Shown: positions 10,847 through 21,825 of the stretch, piece after piece
Numbering within the stretch: position 1 is the first letter of the stretch
Layout of the letters: each line of letters begins with the position of its first letter
Program-made: the position numbers and the translations under genes
Notes under the pieces: generated by a model
The model's database searches: none
Seen by the model: only the letters and a program-made list of their open reading frames with translations
What the model was told of the DNA's origin: nothing
Source: Mortierella sp. BCC40632
Taxonomy: Eukaryota > Mortierellomycota > Mortierellomycetes > Mortierellales > Mortierellaceae
Assembly: GCA_011634665.1 (NCBI GenBank)
Contig: WAEK01000025.1
Span: 62,001 to 126,000, forward strand
Length of the DNA stretch: 64,000 nt
Reading direction: 5' to 3'

Positions 10847-11654
10847 TAGTGTTCCCATGTGTCGAGTTGGGTTGAGTTGGAGATTCCTGGAATCTGCTTC
10901 GTCCAAGCAGCTGAGGCTCTTTCTACAAAGGCCATACCCTGAGGAGAGAAGATATGGTAACCCAACTCACTGGACAAGATTTTGGAAGATAAAAATCCCA
11001 CATCATGCTCGCGCAATATGGTGGAGATACCTTCATGGAATTGTGGCAACAAATGAGATCCGACACCTGAGATGGGGCCAAGACACTTCTGCCGACTGCA
11101 GGATATGCAATAACGGATCTGAAAACAAAAATCATATGTTCTTCTTGTGTCCTACCAAAAGACAAGCATGGCTAGAGTACCTCCGAGAGACTACCACCAA
11201 GCTAGACTGGACTGACGAAGACCTGTGCTCTATGACAGACCTAGCCCCTACGCAAATCGGAGTCAGCCAAAGGTACCAGCTTTCCCTCCAACAAGTTATA
11301 GCTTGCGGGCTACTCGGTATCTGGAGGATGCACTATGCATCGGTGAAGGATGGGATCAGCCTTCCGGCGACAACAAGTGCAAGCCTTATGCATCGAAATG
11401 CACACCTCATCGTCGAGACTCAATAAAGTACATGTACCTGGCAAAAAAAAAAAAAAAAAAAAAAAAGAGTTGGAGATTCGACTCAACTCAACTCATGCAC
11501 ACATGAGTTAGGAAAAATCTGAACTCAACTCAACTCAAGAGTCGAAAAGTTTGAACTCAACTCAACTCATGTTACACGAGTCGGGAGAAAGTTTGAACTC
11601 AATTCATGAGTTGAGTTGAGTCGGTGAGTTGGTGAGTCGAGTTGAAGAACACTA
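10847..11654. mobile_element. hAT-type MITE of the ACTCAAC family, interrupted by a LINE
   Basis: The left end TAGTGTTCCCATG and right end GAAGAACACTA form a TAGTGTTC inverted terminal repeat. The body is made of GAGTTGAGTTGAGTCG-like words. Flanks are TCTCCCAC (10839–10846) and CCCCCCAC (11655–11662), a six-of-eight TSD match. Copies at 20354–20672 and 53203–53348 have perfect 8-bp TSDs. No coding capacity: it is mobilised in trans by a hAT transposase, by inference. Confidence 0.75.
10887..11466 (+). mobile_element. 5'-truncated LINE copy inside the MITE
   Basis: A plus-strand fragment coding to 11426 for the LINE C-terminal domain: TRFWKIKIPHHARAIWWRYL, then a CCHC-like zinc knuckle (CRICNNGSENKNHMFFLC), VIACGLLGIWRMHY and a stop. 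A short 3' UTR with AATAAAG and a poly-A tail (11443–11466) follow. A perfect 13-bp target-site duplication, GAGTTGGAGATTC, flanks it (10874–10886 and 11467–11479). It is the same family as the minus-strand LINE at 8.9–10.8 kb. Confidence 0.9.
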
Positions 11655-11850
11655 CCCCCCACTCATAAGTAGTAATAAGTGTACGACTATAGTCCGATAG
11701 CTTCTTTTCTTCTCTTCAAGATTTTGTGTCCCAAAATTTAAGGTACCGGTCGTTTACGGTTTACGGCTATGATCATTCTCATTGCCTTATAGCTCTCCAA
11801 GGCAATACCAACTCGCTGAAATCATCCTGAAAAGACCAATGCGTTCGCTA
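11655..11850. other. Short intergenic stretch
   Basis: No gene or repeat recognised between the MITE and the following TIR element. Confidence 0.4.
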
Positions 11851-12710
11851 TTGCAACGTAGTAACTGACAATTAGGGGATCTTCGCATTTTACACGTAGC
11901 ACAACATCTCGCTTGGCGAGGCAAGAGTAGGTACGCTCGTTGGGAAAGGTGATTGCTTGCTTGGGGGAGGACAACAATAGATCAACCTAGAGCCACCTCG
12001 GGAGGGAGGTACGAAGGAAATGAACAAAAAAGGGGTCAGATTCATATGAACATATCTGATTGCTTAGCTCTTCGCCGAGGATGCCATCGTACGGGCTAGC
12101 GCCGAACCAGACGGAACGTCCACGAGGGAATCGTCCACCACACAAGATCAGGAACAAGGGAAGTAGGAAAACAAAGAAAACGTGTTGTGTTACTTTCGCT
12201 GTAGTCTATCTAAAATAGTAGAGAACCGCTCAGTCACTCCTTCTTGGCCAAGAGGATCGAATCCCATTCACTACACCACACTATCTCGATTCCCGTGCAA
12301 GGCAGATAGAAAGTTCCCGGGTTCGAGTAACAATAACTCTGTTGGTACGCTTAGGACTCGGCTATGAGGGGTGAAGGTCGACAAGAAAGCGCTCCCAAGC
12401 GATGCCAATATGACCATCGTTTGGCCAAGTTTCTCTAGCCAAGATACGTGGATTACGCGGTCCAATCCCAAATTCGGTCCGTATTGGATCAAGCCTCAAG
12501 ATCCATTTATTATTATTCTATCACCATCCATTCCCCTTCAGTCTAGAGAACTAGTAGCTATTCGCGCCGTTTACACCCTTTCGCACGCGTAGCAGTAGTC
12601 CTTCCCCTCATTTACCTAAGCCAATGCCCTTGTGATAGTCTTATTGTATGACGGGAGCCTAGCTGGATAGATAGAAGTTTGCTTCGTTAGTTACTACGTT
12701 GCAATGCACT
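11851..12710. mobile_element. Candidate small TIR element splitting a LINE
   Basis: ATTGCAACGTAGTAACT at ~11851 is repeated in inverted orientation at ~12692–12710. The outside of the right end reads directly into LINE reverse-transcriptase coding sequence, whose continuation lies at 10.8 kb. This suggests an ~860-bp insertion with ~18-bp TIRs. No clear TSD and no transposase were found. The interior includes a B-box-like GGTTCGAGT word (12.32 kb) but no tRNA fold. Confidence 0.4.
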
Positions 12711-12985
12711 CTGTCATATGCTTTCTCCATGTCGATGAGCAGTCCGATCTCTTGGCTCTTTTCATGTCGGGAGTGGTCCATTAGGACGTGTAAGGCGAGG
12801 CCGTTGTCGACGATAAATCTTCCGGCCATGATCCTGTCTGGTGGCTGTGATGACCTTGGGGAGGATCGAGTGCATGCGATGAGCCAATATCTTTGAGAAG
12901 ATCTTGGCATCGCAATTGATGAGAGAAATGGGTCGCTAGTTCTTCAAGGTTGTGCGGTCACCTTTCTTGCACTTAGCCTGGAACT
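12711..12985 (-). pseudogene. LINE reverse-transcriptase fragment (fingers/palm motif 2)
   Basis: The minus strand reads FIVDNGLALHVLMDHSRH…IGLLIDMEKAYDRVH, the first catalytic Asp region of a non-LTR RT. It stops exactly where the TIR sequence begins. The 10.8-kb fragment resumes a few residues later, so the two are probably parts of one LINE separated by nested insertions. Confidence 0.75.
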
Positions 12986-12989
12986 GAGG

Positions 12990-13570
12990 AGGACATACGC
13001 ATTTCGGCTCTCAGCAACCCGAACATGGATACTGCAAATGACAATCGCCTCACCATCCTTCTCTCGCTGAACGGCATGCAACATCAAGAGCTCTTAGATA
13101 TCGGTGCCACACATTCTTGTATACAGCATGACATTGCGCGTCATCATGACTTACCCTTGCGCCCTATTACTGGCAATACCACCCTAGCTAACGGATCCAC
13201 TGTACAATGCTTAGCAACCACCCAAGACCTAGAATTCCCCTACGGCGCCAATTAGTGTTTATTCAAACTCGAGTCAGTTCGAGCTTTAAAATTCTCATTG
13301 AAATCCGCACTGACCCTCATGCGACTCGAGTCAAATTTTGAGAAACAGTAGCGCCAATGTTCTTGTTGCTACTTTCGAGGTTTTGCCCGCCTGCTCTCAC
13401 CCATTCATCATTGGTATCGACCTTTTTGCGCAACTATGACCGAGCATCTCGGGACTTCAGCTCCCTAGCCCGCCCAGCGACGACCTTGCCGACCCAGACC
13501 CAGATGACACACCTAGCTTGATCCCTACCAACATGTTAGATGAGGAACACCACTTCCCACAGGCGCGCTC
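12990..13570 (+). pseudogene. Ty3/Gypsy-like protease fragment
   Basis: The frame at 13025–13255 encodes an aspartic-protease-like segment (MQHQELLDIGATHSCI, then TTLANGSTVQC). The usual D-T/S-G-A flap is DIGA here, so the fragment is probably inactive. After the stop, related but frame-broken sequence continues to about 13.44 kb (FIIGIDLF-like). No LTR, RT or integrase is nearby. It is a decayed scrap of an LTR retrotransposon. Confidence 0.55.
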
Positions 13571-14096
13571 CTGCAAAAAAAATAAAGTTTGTTGGAGTTT
13601 GAGGGCAAACAAATTGAAACACTTGGTCACCCAAATCCTCCCAAAGACGTTTTTAACTTTTTTGCACCGTATTCACGGAAGAGAGATGTGGTGAAGAGAG
13701 AGCCCATTCAAAATAGGATATCTGCATCGATCACAACTAGAAAAATCATCTGCATCGATAAGAACTAGAAAAATCATGCAACGCTGCTGTGTTTTAGTTG
13801 AGCTTTGGTTAGCGATGCGGAATGAAAAGACGGGTAAAGCATCTTATTCGACATAGCCAGATACTCTAGATATCCACATCTATCCCGCCCATTGTTGCGA
13901 GTGATAGAGAGCAAGATGCATCAGAGTCTTCCTTTTTGTAGTAGCCCAGAGGGCAGTCTCCTTCATTTCATTTTATTCGGGAGTCACTTGAGAAAATAAA
14001 AGAAAGATGCACACACAGTTGGCGAACATAATAAAATCCTAAGAGGGAGACCAACCCTCTCACATGAAAAGTATGGCCATTTCTTCTCTTAGCAAT
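13571..14096. other. Intergenic stretch
   Basis: No gene or repeat recognised. A direct repeat of TGCATCGAT.A.AACTAGAAAAATCAT occurs twice at 13725–13780. Confidence 0.4.
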
Positions 14097-14237
14097 CGCT
14101 TTCCTCAGGTCTAAAATTTCCGCTTCGCTCTCGCATTCGCTCTCGACCTTTAAGGGGTGTTTTCATCCTGCGTGTAACCATGCGAGAGCGAATCGAATCG
14201 AGATCTGCTCGGTTCTTCTCTCTTCTCGCCCTCTCTC

Positions 14238-15591
14238 ATGCTCTATTATTTTTTGTTCACCTATCTCACACTTCAACCAGGCACGGGTTCACATATTATG
14301 CGTTCTCTTCGCTATCCTCGCTGTTCCCACGACCCTCGAGCACCAGCAATCGCAACAACCTTGCTTCTCCTTACCTGGACGCTTACTGAGGCGACTCACA
14401 GCGATTCTGTGTGGGATCAGGAGGCCGCCACCATACACTCCTTGCATCTACTGATGTTATTACGCCATCTTCGACTATCTCGATATTTGGTCCCGAGAAC
14501 TGTATCGATGTATTTAAAATCCGATGTATACAGGGAGCAAGTTCTGTCAACGGCAAGCCCAGAGATTTTCAAGCAAGCGTTTCGTATGACTCGGGAGCAA
14601 CTTCAGTTTATTGTCGGGCTTATCAAAGACAACCCTATTTTTCGATCGACTGGAAAGAAGCCCCAAGCCTCTGTGGAGGTTCAATTCAAAATTGCCATCC
14701 AAAGACTTTCTCATGTAGGATCTCTTACGGCTTTTGAATCAATTGGACCGGCAATGGGGGTCTCTGTGGGTACAGCCTTTGATTATTACACCCGGGTTGT
14801 CTCAGCATTGCTTGACCTTGCTGAAATGGCTATCCAATGGCCGGATGCCGGAAGGAAACGAACGATCAAAGCCTATTTTGCAGAAAGAGGTTTCCCAGAT
14901 GCAATAGGCGCAGTTGATGGGACGTTGATACCTTTTGCGTACGCGCCGTCTTGGAATCGACATGAGTGGGCAACAAGAAAGGGTTACTTTGCGATGGGCG
15001 CAACAGGGATTTGCGATCATAGAGGTGTGTTCACTGCCTTTTCAACAGGCTACTATGGAAGTTGGCACGACTCCTCAGCATTCAAGACAACGCCCCAGTA
15101 TCGCGAGAAACACCAGTACTTTTCTGGCGAGGAGCATTTGCTAGGGGACTCAGCATACAAATCGTCTCCGACTCTAATGACAGGGTACTCCAGAATGCAG
15201 ACCCGGATTCCGAATGCCCAAGAGTTCAACCAACGGCTCAGTTCTAGTAGGGGTAAAGATTGAGCATGCCTTTGGAATGCTCAAAGGAAAGTTCCCATCT
15301 TTGACCAAGCTGCAGATGCGCGCTCGATCAGAGGACGATATTGAGAGGATGACCAATCATGTTTTTGCATGTGTGGTTTTACACAACATTCTCATCCGCT
15401 TTAATGGCAAAGAGCTTATGGACTGTGAAGGACGACAGACAACGCAAACGCCTGATGTCCAAGCTGAGAGAACTCACAGGTTTCCAATCAACTTTGATGA
15501 TCCTCGCGAGGTCGAGCGATATGACGCGGCAATGAAAGTACAGGGCGACCTCAAACGAGCACAGAGAAAGGCAATCATATTTAATGAATAA
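14238..15591 (+). pseudogene. Harbinger DDE transposase with one frame break
   Basis: A HARBI1/DDE_4 superfamily transposase. The first frame (to 15263) carries the first two catalytic Asp residues, in IGAVDGTLIPF and LLGDSAYKS. The second frame (15214–15591) carries the catalytic Glu in VKIEHAFGMLKGKFPSL, then the conserved HNILI. The frames join across a GGGG run at 15250–15253, where one extra G breaks the ORF. Otherwise the 340+125-residue sequence is uninterrupted, close to family length. The enzyme would cut at the TIRs, normally together with the Myb-like partner encoded opposite. The N-terminus is uncertain; an intron may precede 14238. Confidence 0.85.
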
Positions 15592-17368
15592 CATTAAGAT
15601 GACCTTGGCGGAGAAGTGCTGCAGGATCTTGACCTTGGTAATTTGGGGAACATTGTTGACAGTGTAATAGATAGAAGGGAGCTTTGTTTCCGCTACTACC
15701 GATGGAGGCGATGTCCTCCGTTGATTCCTCGCTCGTTCGTCATTTTCGAGTTTCTTCGCTCGTACTTCTTCCTTGAGAAGCTCCAATTCCAATTCTCGTT
15801 TCCTATTTTCTTGTTCTTTCTTTTCTATTTCCAACTCCTGCACTCTCACAAAAAAATGGTGTTTCTCTTCCTCCAAACGTAGTCTCGCTTCATCTCTGAC
15901 CGATCTCTCCTTCTCCCTGACCGAGGCCTCCCTTTCTCTAACTGACCTTTCCTGTGATTGCTCACGAAGCAGCTCGACAGCTGAGTTCAACTCTGGAATG
16001 GAGCTTCCTCTGTCCTTTGACCTCCTTGTCTGGGTAGATGATGCTGGTGAGAGACGAGCCGCTTGAGAGTCGCCTCTAGGGTTGTCATTTTTACTACCGC
16101 CATTTTCACTGTTGACATCACTCCATTCATTATCGCTATCATCTTTTGTGGTGGTAACAGTTTTGAGTTTGCCAGCAGCCTGTCGTCCTAAAATCTCCCT
16201 GGAATGATGAGGAGTAATACTGGTGGTGGTTTGCTTTCCAACATTGTTTAAAATGAAGAAGAAGTGACATCTCCTCCGCATACGATCGTCAAGTGTTTGA
16301 CCTCCCACAATGTCACCATTGCCAGTTGACGTGTAGTAGCTTTGTTCTTGGTTGAAAGTCCTGATCATCTTCTCTATCTTGTTCTTCATTTGTGTTTTGT
16401 CCACTGCAACAGAACTTCCATCGGTCGTAAACCGCCTATTGAACTCTTGAGCGACATCGGTGCAGACGTCGATCTTGCTGCGTAGATGTTTTTTGGTTTT
16501 CCCCCTTGCCGTCAAAACAGGCCAGTTCGACGGAAGGATCAGATGTTCGGCGATAAAGATCTCGTGTTCTTGAGTAAAGTTGATGGCTGGCGCTCTTCCT
16601 GAAGTTTCATTGTGCTGAGATTGTGAGGCCTTTGTGGAGGATGAGGGGGATGGCGATGGCGACTGTCGCTTACGTCGGTTTGGAGCTTCAGAAACGCCAG
16701 CTTTCCGTTTCCGTGAGTGCTGTAAAATTTCGTCCTCGGAAGAGTCAGAGCTTGGTTCCTGAGAAAGAGGTCGAGGAGGAGGAGAAGTCATCGAGCGAAC
16801 AGAGTGTGTCGGAGTAGGAGAATTCAATATTGTTGAAGAAGGTGATGGTGGTGTGGCAATAAAAGTGGAAAGCTGGGGACGGTAAAGCAGGGCCGAGGTC
16901 GGGATGAACTACCATAGCAACAATTAGTGCCGGGATTAGTCTCTATCATGTCGATTATGACAATAGCCATAAAAATTGACCGTACCTGTGGTGCTGGCGG
17001 TCCACGACTGACCGGCGAGAGAGGCACTTGCTGAGACTGTCGTTGATAATAAAAATTCTGTTGATGCTGCGAGTTTGGCTGTTGAAACTGTAGAAGAGTG
17101 TTGCTCTGATGCTGAGTAGAGTGCTCTCCAGGCGATGGTTGTGTTGGATAGTGAGGGTTAAAACTCCTGGCTGCCTCGAGATGAACGTATTGTCGAGTTG
17201 GCTGCACAATTGTTTGAAGGAATTGCTTGGTCGAGGAGTAGAGGTGAAGATAGAACTGTTGCTAGCAGCAGACTGAGTTGAGGAGGCACTTTGCTGATAT
17301 TTGGAACCTTCAACGATATCAATAGTGCTTTGCTGATTTTGAGCGGAATGATGTCTGTTGTCGGCCAT
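15379..17368 (-). CDS. Harbinger Myb/SANT-like accessory protein
   Basis: A minus-strand gene inside the Harbinger element. From ATG 17368 a Gln/Ser/Asn-rich N-terminus runs, then (after a frame shift near 17210–17300 that I cannot place) a Gln-rich stretch. An intron at 16985–16873 (GTACGG…CCCCAG) joins in frame to the 16827–15379 ORF. That ORF has a Ser/Pro-rich segment with a nuclear-localisation-like KRKAG…RRKRQ, then a trihelix/Myb-like domain (INFTQEHEIFIAEHLI…KKHLRSKIDVCTDVAQEF…MKNKIEKMIRTF). It ends in a long charged coiled coil (EKERSVRDEARLRLEEEKHH…). The 3' part overlaps the transposase antisense. The role by family analogy is TIR binding and nuclear import of the transposase. It is probably intact or nearly so. 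Confidence 0.65.
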
Positions 17369-17590
17369 TGCTGAAGGAGTTGGGTGGGAAAAAGTGCCTG
17401 TGACAGACCGACTGGCTTCTCGCCTTATTACTTTTTCAAAGCCACTTTCTGAGGAGCAAAGGGCGAGAGCGACAAAAGCTCGCTTTCGATTCGATTCGCT
17501 CTCGCATGGTTACACGCAGGATGAAAGCACCCCTTAAAGGTCGAGAGCGAATGCGAGAGCGAAGCGGAAATTTTAGACCTGAGGAAAGCG

Positions 17591-18110
17591 AATGTGTTGA
17601 GGCATGTTTCAGTGAGTACAGCACACAGCAGACTTGCATGCTGTAACCTCGGCTGTGACACAGTATTGTCGTATGTATGGCCGAAAAACGGTAGAAAATT
17701 GCTTAAGAGTTAATTTTCTCTCTCAGTGTCACAGCACCATTGCACAAGCACTGCCTAGATAGTCTAGATTGAAATCATCAAGATGGATTGGACTTGTGAT
17801 AGGTATCATACAGCCAACTGCCGTGTACGACAAAAATGTGCGGCAGCACCACATCAGAAAATAGAAAAAAATACCGGGGCATATTATCGGAGTCAGTTGA
17901 GTGCGGGCTTAACAATAACAAATTCGTAGGTTTGTGTTCGCGTTGGTTGGGCTGAAGTGCATGCCATTCAGATCGGTTCAGCAACATTCTCATATAGTAT
18001 TGCTGTGTATCATGCAAGGGGATACATGCCAGGTGTGAATATGGCTAATTATGCAGTGTCATGGTTGTACGCAATATGAGCTGTAGGATCATATGAAGAT
18101 CATAGCTAGA
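17591..18110. other. Intergenic stretch upstream of a secreted-protein gene
   Basis: No gene seen. It holds the upstream region of the 18.3-kb gene. Confidence 0.4.
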
Positions 18111-18115
18111 AAATG

Positions 18116-18125
18116 ATATAAAAAC
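18116..18125 (+). promoter_or_regulatory. TATA box of the 18.3-kb secreted-protein gene
   Basis: GATATAAAAACGG is followed by a pyrimidine-rich transcript start region (CTGTCTCTTTCTCAAACAAC). It lies about 190–240 bp before the two candidate ATGs. Confidence 0.5.
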
Positions 18126-18353
18126 GGAGGATCTGTCCCTCTGTCTCTTTCTCAAACAACCAACTTACACCTCCAAGACGACAACCCCTCCTTTCACTGC
18201 AAGTCAAATAATGATATCCATCGAGTCCTATTGTAGCTTTCTTAAAAGAACCAAACAAAATTCTTGCACTAACACTTTGGTATCATTCTCATATAAATAG
18301 GCAAAATGTCTACTCCTCCCACCCGCGAATCTTCTGGCTTGAAGGCTAAGATC

Positions 18354-18716
18354 ATGAGAATCAGCCAGGTGGCTATTCTTGCTACCCTCATCTCGGCTGC
18401 CACGGCTTCTTGCACTGTTAGCACCTCCACCAACATCCATTACACCAAGCAGTCCGTCCTTACCACGACCACTACCATTAACTTTGGCACTAGTGCTGGA
18501 TACAACTCTCAGATCGATTTCAGGTGCCCAAAGGTCGGAAGGTTCACCCGATGTGACTCCAATCGCGCGTTCTGCGCGAACGTCGAGTGCTCCCAGTTGA
18601 ACATTAGACTGGTCAGCCACAAGTTCTATAACACTGTTCTCGGTAACAATGTGAAACCAAACAAGAGCCATGCTAACGGACTTAAGACGGTTGACGAATA
18701 CTGGAGCTGCTTTTAG
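18354..18716 (+). CDS. Small secreted cysteine-containing protein
   Basis: The ATG at 18354 gives a 120-residue protein that starts with a good signal peptide (MRISQVAILATLISAATASC). An in-frame ATG at 18306 would add 16 polar residues and bury the signal, so I prefer 18354. The mature part has six cysteines (SCT, RCP, RCD, FCA, ECS, terminal SCF), suggesting three disulfides. It is Thr/Ser- and Asn-rich with no family I recognise. A TATA box lies upstream and CAATAAACAC (18739) serves as a polyadenylation-like signal. A secreted candidate effector is inference from size, signal and TE-rich context; no function is assigned. Confidence 0.7.
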   Translation: MRISQVAILATLISAATASCTVSTSTNIHYTKQSVLTTTTTINFGTSAGYNSQIDFRCPKVGRFTRCDSNRAFCANVECSQLNIRLVSHKFYNTVLGNNVKPNKSHANGLKTVDEYWSCF

Positions 18717-20353
18717 GCTACCTACTAAACGTGTTCGTTCAATAAACACATTACGACGCCTCCATCCCCCTGGTGTTGGCTATCCCCTCCTACCACATCG
18801 GCGGCGATATTTGACTCAACTTGTGCACTGGACATCATAGTAGCTGTCATAATGTGTTTCTCCACCAAGATTATTTGTTGTGCCTTTAGTTTTTATTACA
18901 GTTATCTTTGGTATTAAGAACAAATCATTTCCGTGGGATTTCTTAGAAATCATGTATATTCGTCCAACAAAGACTGAAGGTTTCTACGGAAAATCCTGCA
19001 GCGCTGGGCCTAGTGAAGCCTAGGGCCTCGTTACTCATTATTCCTCCTGGAAAGGGACTCCCATGTGTATTCTTCTCTTTATTCCCGACCATGACTACCG
19101 AAAAAAAATGAAAGAGGGACTCTGTTGATCTTCTACTCTCTATCTGCTTTCGAATAAGGTGTGAGATGGGTAGACTGAGTATGATGAAGCAAAAGACTAA
19201 AGGGGTCCAATTATGCCTCAGTAGAATGGAAAGAGAAGGCTACTGAGGTTGAGGGGTGTCCAGAAAAAAATCCGTTTCGACCACACAAAAAGACCGTTCA
19301 CCCAGTCGGGACATCGATCGGTACTATGAAACTCCTAGGGAGGAGAAGTAGAGAGATTTCTGTGGTTGATATTCAACATCTTCCATGGTGTGATCCACAG
19401 CGTCCCTTGTTGTTTCCCTACTGGGAAGACGCCTCCTCGTTCCATGAGCCAACCAATACCTTCTGCTTCACACTACTGTCTTGCTGCCGTTGGTTATGCT
19501 TCGCGAGAATTTCCCCATTCCGGTAGTGAGAAGTTATGAAACTTCAAGTTTTGGCGATCATAATACGAGTGGTATTCCAAGTAGACTGAGCTTTTCTTGA
19601 CCATCACTGAGAATCCCAATATGACCGCAAGAATACCAACAATGGACGTGAGTCTCAGTCAGATAATACATCTTCAGGGATTGACTCTGATACAGTCAGG
19701 TTCTATCGATGTGGACTTGACATGACTGCGTCTCCATAGCACGATGGAAAAATATGTGGCCATGTCGACTTGACGGTTTGCATCTAGTCCATTCTTTCTG
19801 TGAATCCGCAGTCGACATTTCAACAGTCAACAAAGCTTTCGTCCACACCTGACGAATAGGCTGCAGCTTGGCCTATGATAGGTAGTCTAGTCCTCTTTCA
19901 TCTTTGCCCAACAAAACAACTAGCGAGAACCTCATTAAAAAATGAACAATAACTCATACTCTACAATTATATGTGTTATTAAATAATTATTTCCTTGCTG
20001 CAAGAAAATACAATCTTGTTGCTACTATGCATGCGCGCCAGAGCTTGCATGCATGTATGTGGGCCTTGTGTCTCCAACTCTGCGTTTGGTGGAGAGCGAC
20101 GTTAAAACCGTCTGTGGCATCCTCAGCTATAGGGTCGCAGTCCCTATGAAGGATAATGAATCTATTCTGTATCATTTGCCCATGAGCTTGATTTTCTTCA
20201 ACACATTGATCGTGATCTGGGCGTAAGTACCATTGAGAACGTATGCAGGTGTCTAGAATACCATAGTCAATGTGGAGCAAGTATTCCAAGGACTATGAAA
20301 ATACCAATACGAGGTGCTGTAGATTCTAGTCTGGCGGAAATGATACTTTCATC
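18717..20353. other. Long intergenic region with a DIRS terminus remnant
   Basis: No convincing gene. The only recognised item is CTATAGGGTCGCAGTCCCTA…GAAGGATAATGA at ~20130–20162, which matches the terminus of the DIRS element at 46.3–50.7 kb and marks an old insertion or excision scar. Minus-strand openness around 19987–20289 overlaps this scar and is not counted as a gene. Confidence 0.5.
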
Positions 20354-20672
20354 TAGTGTTCCCCATGAGTTTAGTTGAGTCGAGTTCGAGGCCAAACTCA
20401 ACTCGACTCATGAGTTCATGAGTTCAAAAAACCTTCGACTCAACTCAACTCACGTTACACGAGTCGAAGAAAAGTTTGAACTCAACTCATGAGTTGAAAA
20501 AATGAACTCACCTCAACTCAGGGCATCTACGCCCTGTAAGAGAGTCGACTCACTCCAACTCAACTCAACTCAACTCAACTCATGTTACACGAGTTGGGAG
20601 AAAGTTTGAACTCAACTCAACTCATGAGTAGAGTTGAGTCCGTGAGTTGGTGAGTCGAGTTGAAGAACACTA
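20354..20672. mobile_element. hAT-type MITE of the ACTCAAC family with perfect TSD
   Basis: It starts TAGTGTTCCCC and ends GAACACTA. The identical 8-bp direct repeat CTTTCATC lies on both sides (20346–20353 and 20673–20680). The body is built of ACTCAACTCA/GAGTTGAGTC words around two copies of a GTTACACGAGT core. The 8-bp TSD and TAGTG ends indicate hAT mobilisation. Confidence 0.9.
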
Positions 20673-20756
20673 CTTTCATCGGCTTCAGAGAGCGATCGTC
20701 CTGACCTGTTGCAAGAGTACATGCTTTTATACTCTGCTGGGTAGGTGCCCTAAAAT

Positions 20757-20766
20757 GGGTATAAAT
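20757..20766 (+). promoter_or_regulatory. Candidate TATA box
   Basis: GGGTATAAATAG lies 460 bp before the 21.2-kb secreted-protein ATG. It could serve that gene only with a long leader or an upstream intron. Confidence 0.3.
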
Positions 20767-21221
20767 AGTAGCAGCTTTCCTTCAACTAAACTATAACCAC
20801 CTTCCTCAAAACAAAACCACTTCCTAACTCTTAAACCCAAAGTCTAAGTCTTTAAGATATGTAAGTGTAGATCCTTCAAGGCTTTGGTTTGGTATAATGT
20901 ATGCCTTCTCGAACAATAAGAGAGCGGTTCCTGGCGGTTCGACATGTTCCTTGTTACCTTGACCGCAAATAACAGACCTCAAGATGATATGGGCTGTTTT
21001 ATAAAATTGAGGGCAAAGAGAGAGAAAACAGCTCTCACAAGCAAACACCACATCATCTATCCACATGCCTATATTCAAGCGACTGTAGTTGTTTGCCGCT
21101 ACAACCGACCCTGCTAACAAACCAGACACCTTCTATCCAATAATTTTGCTCCATTGCCGCCTGCCTCTTATGATGAGATTAATATCAGTGAATTTAAATC
21201 ATCATAGTAAATCGACTCGAG

Positions 21222-21638
21222 ATGTACAAGACCTTGCTTCCCGTCCTAGTTCTCGCGCAATCGTGCATCCTTGCAGTTAACGCATCGCATTATATCTCGT
21301 TTGCACTGCGGGGGGAAGGAGCTTTTGTCCACCATGCAGGAATTTGTCTCCATGACCACACTGGCCTGTTGATGAGAGATCATGACGCTTTCGGCTCTGG
21401 TGTGCAGAACTATGGCTTCCACAAGGATAGTTGGTCTCTCAATGTGAACTGGAGAAACAGAAACGTTAATCTTCAAGGTCATGGCAACTTCGGGTTCCAA
21501 GGGTTCGCCAGGGACTGGGACAACCACCACTGGGACGGATGCTGGGACACCCCTGGTGCGCCTCCATGCAGCGATTTCAAAGCCAAGGCTTACAAGGAGT
21601 GCGAGAGCTACTTCAAGAGCGTTGTGTGGAAGAAATAG
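21222..21638 (+). CDS. Small secreted protein, unknown family
   Basis: A 138-residue single-exon ORF from ATG 21222 (context CTCGAGATGT). Signal peptide: MYKTLLPVLVLAQSCILAVNA, with probable cleavage before SHYISF. The mature part is rich in His, Trp, Asp and Asn (WRNRNVNLQGHGNFGFQG, DWDNHHWDGCWD) and has four cysteines, consistent with two disulfides. No transmembrane segment. I do not recognise a domain. It lies between a MITE and a Helitron end, and is a secreted effector candidate by size and context only. Confidence 0.7.
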   Translation: MYKTLLPVLVLAQSCILAVNASHYISFALRGEGAFVHHAGICLHDHTGLLMRDHDAFGSGVQNYGFHKDSWSLNVNWRNRNVNLQGHGNFGFQGFARDWDNHHWDGCWDTPGAPPCSDFKAKAYKECESYFKSVVWKK

Positions 21639-21825
21639 TCGTTCTACGCTGTCAAGTGATCTTCAATCACCATTTTCCTTCCTTTCCCACTTCCCTTCCT
21701 CTTTCTCTCTCCCACTCCAACTCTCACTCCTCACCATCCGTCGACATGTCGCCAGCAATCTATTAAGGAGTTAAGATTTATCGGTCAGCTATACAAACTA
21801 AAGTTTGTTTCACATTTAAATTAAA

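Larger units (their letters stand above)
14097..17590. mobile_element. PIF/Harbinger-type DNA transposon
   Basis: Inverted terminal repeats of about 105 bp: left 14097–14201 (CGCTTTCCTCAGGTCTAAAA…) and right 17486–17590, its reverse complement with one or two differences. Inside lie two convergent genes typical of Harbinger elements: a DDE transposase and a Myb/SANT-like accessory protein. Termini are intact. I could not identify a TWA duplication at the ends, so the exact boundaries could be off by a few bases. Confidence 0.85.

Noticed and set aside
12240..12345. B-box-like words (GGATCGAATCCC, GGTTCGAGT) suggesting a tRNA or SINE
   Set aside because: No acceptor stem, no A box at the right distance and no cloverleaf could be drawn.
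15616..16066. Plus-strand open frames antisense to the Myb-like gene
   Set aside because: Shadows of the coiled-coil coding region; Ser/Phe-rich with no motif.
19987..20289. 100-residue minus-strand open frame
   Set aside because: It overlaps a DIRS terminal scrap and shows no motif.
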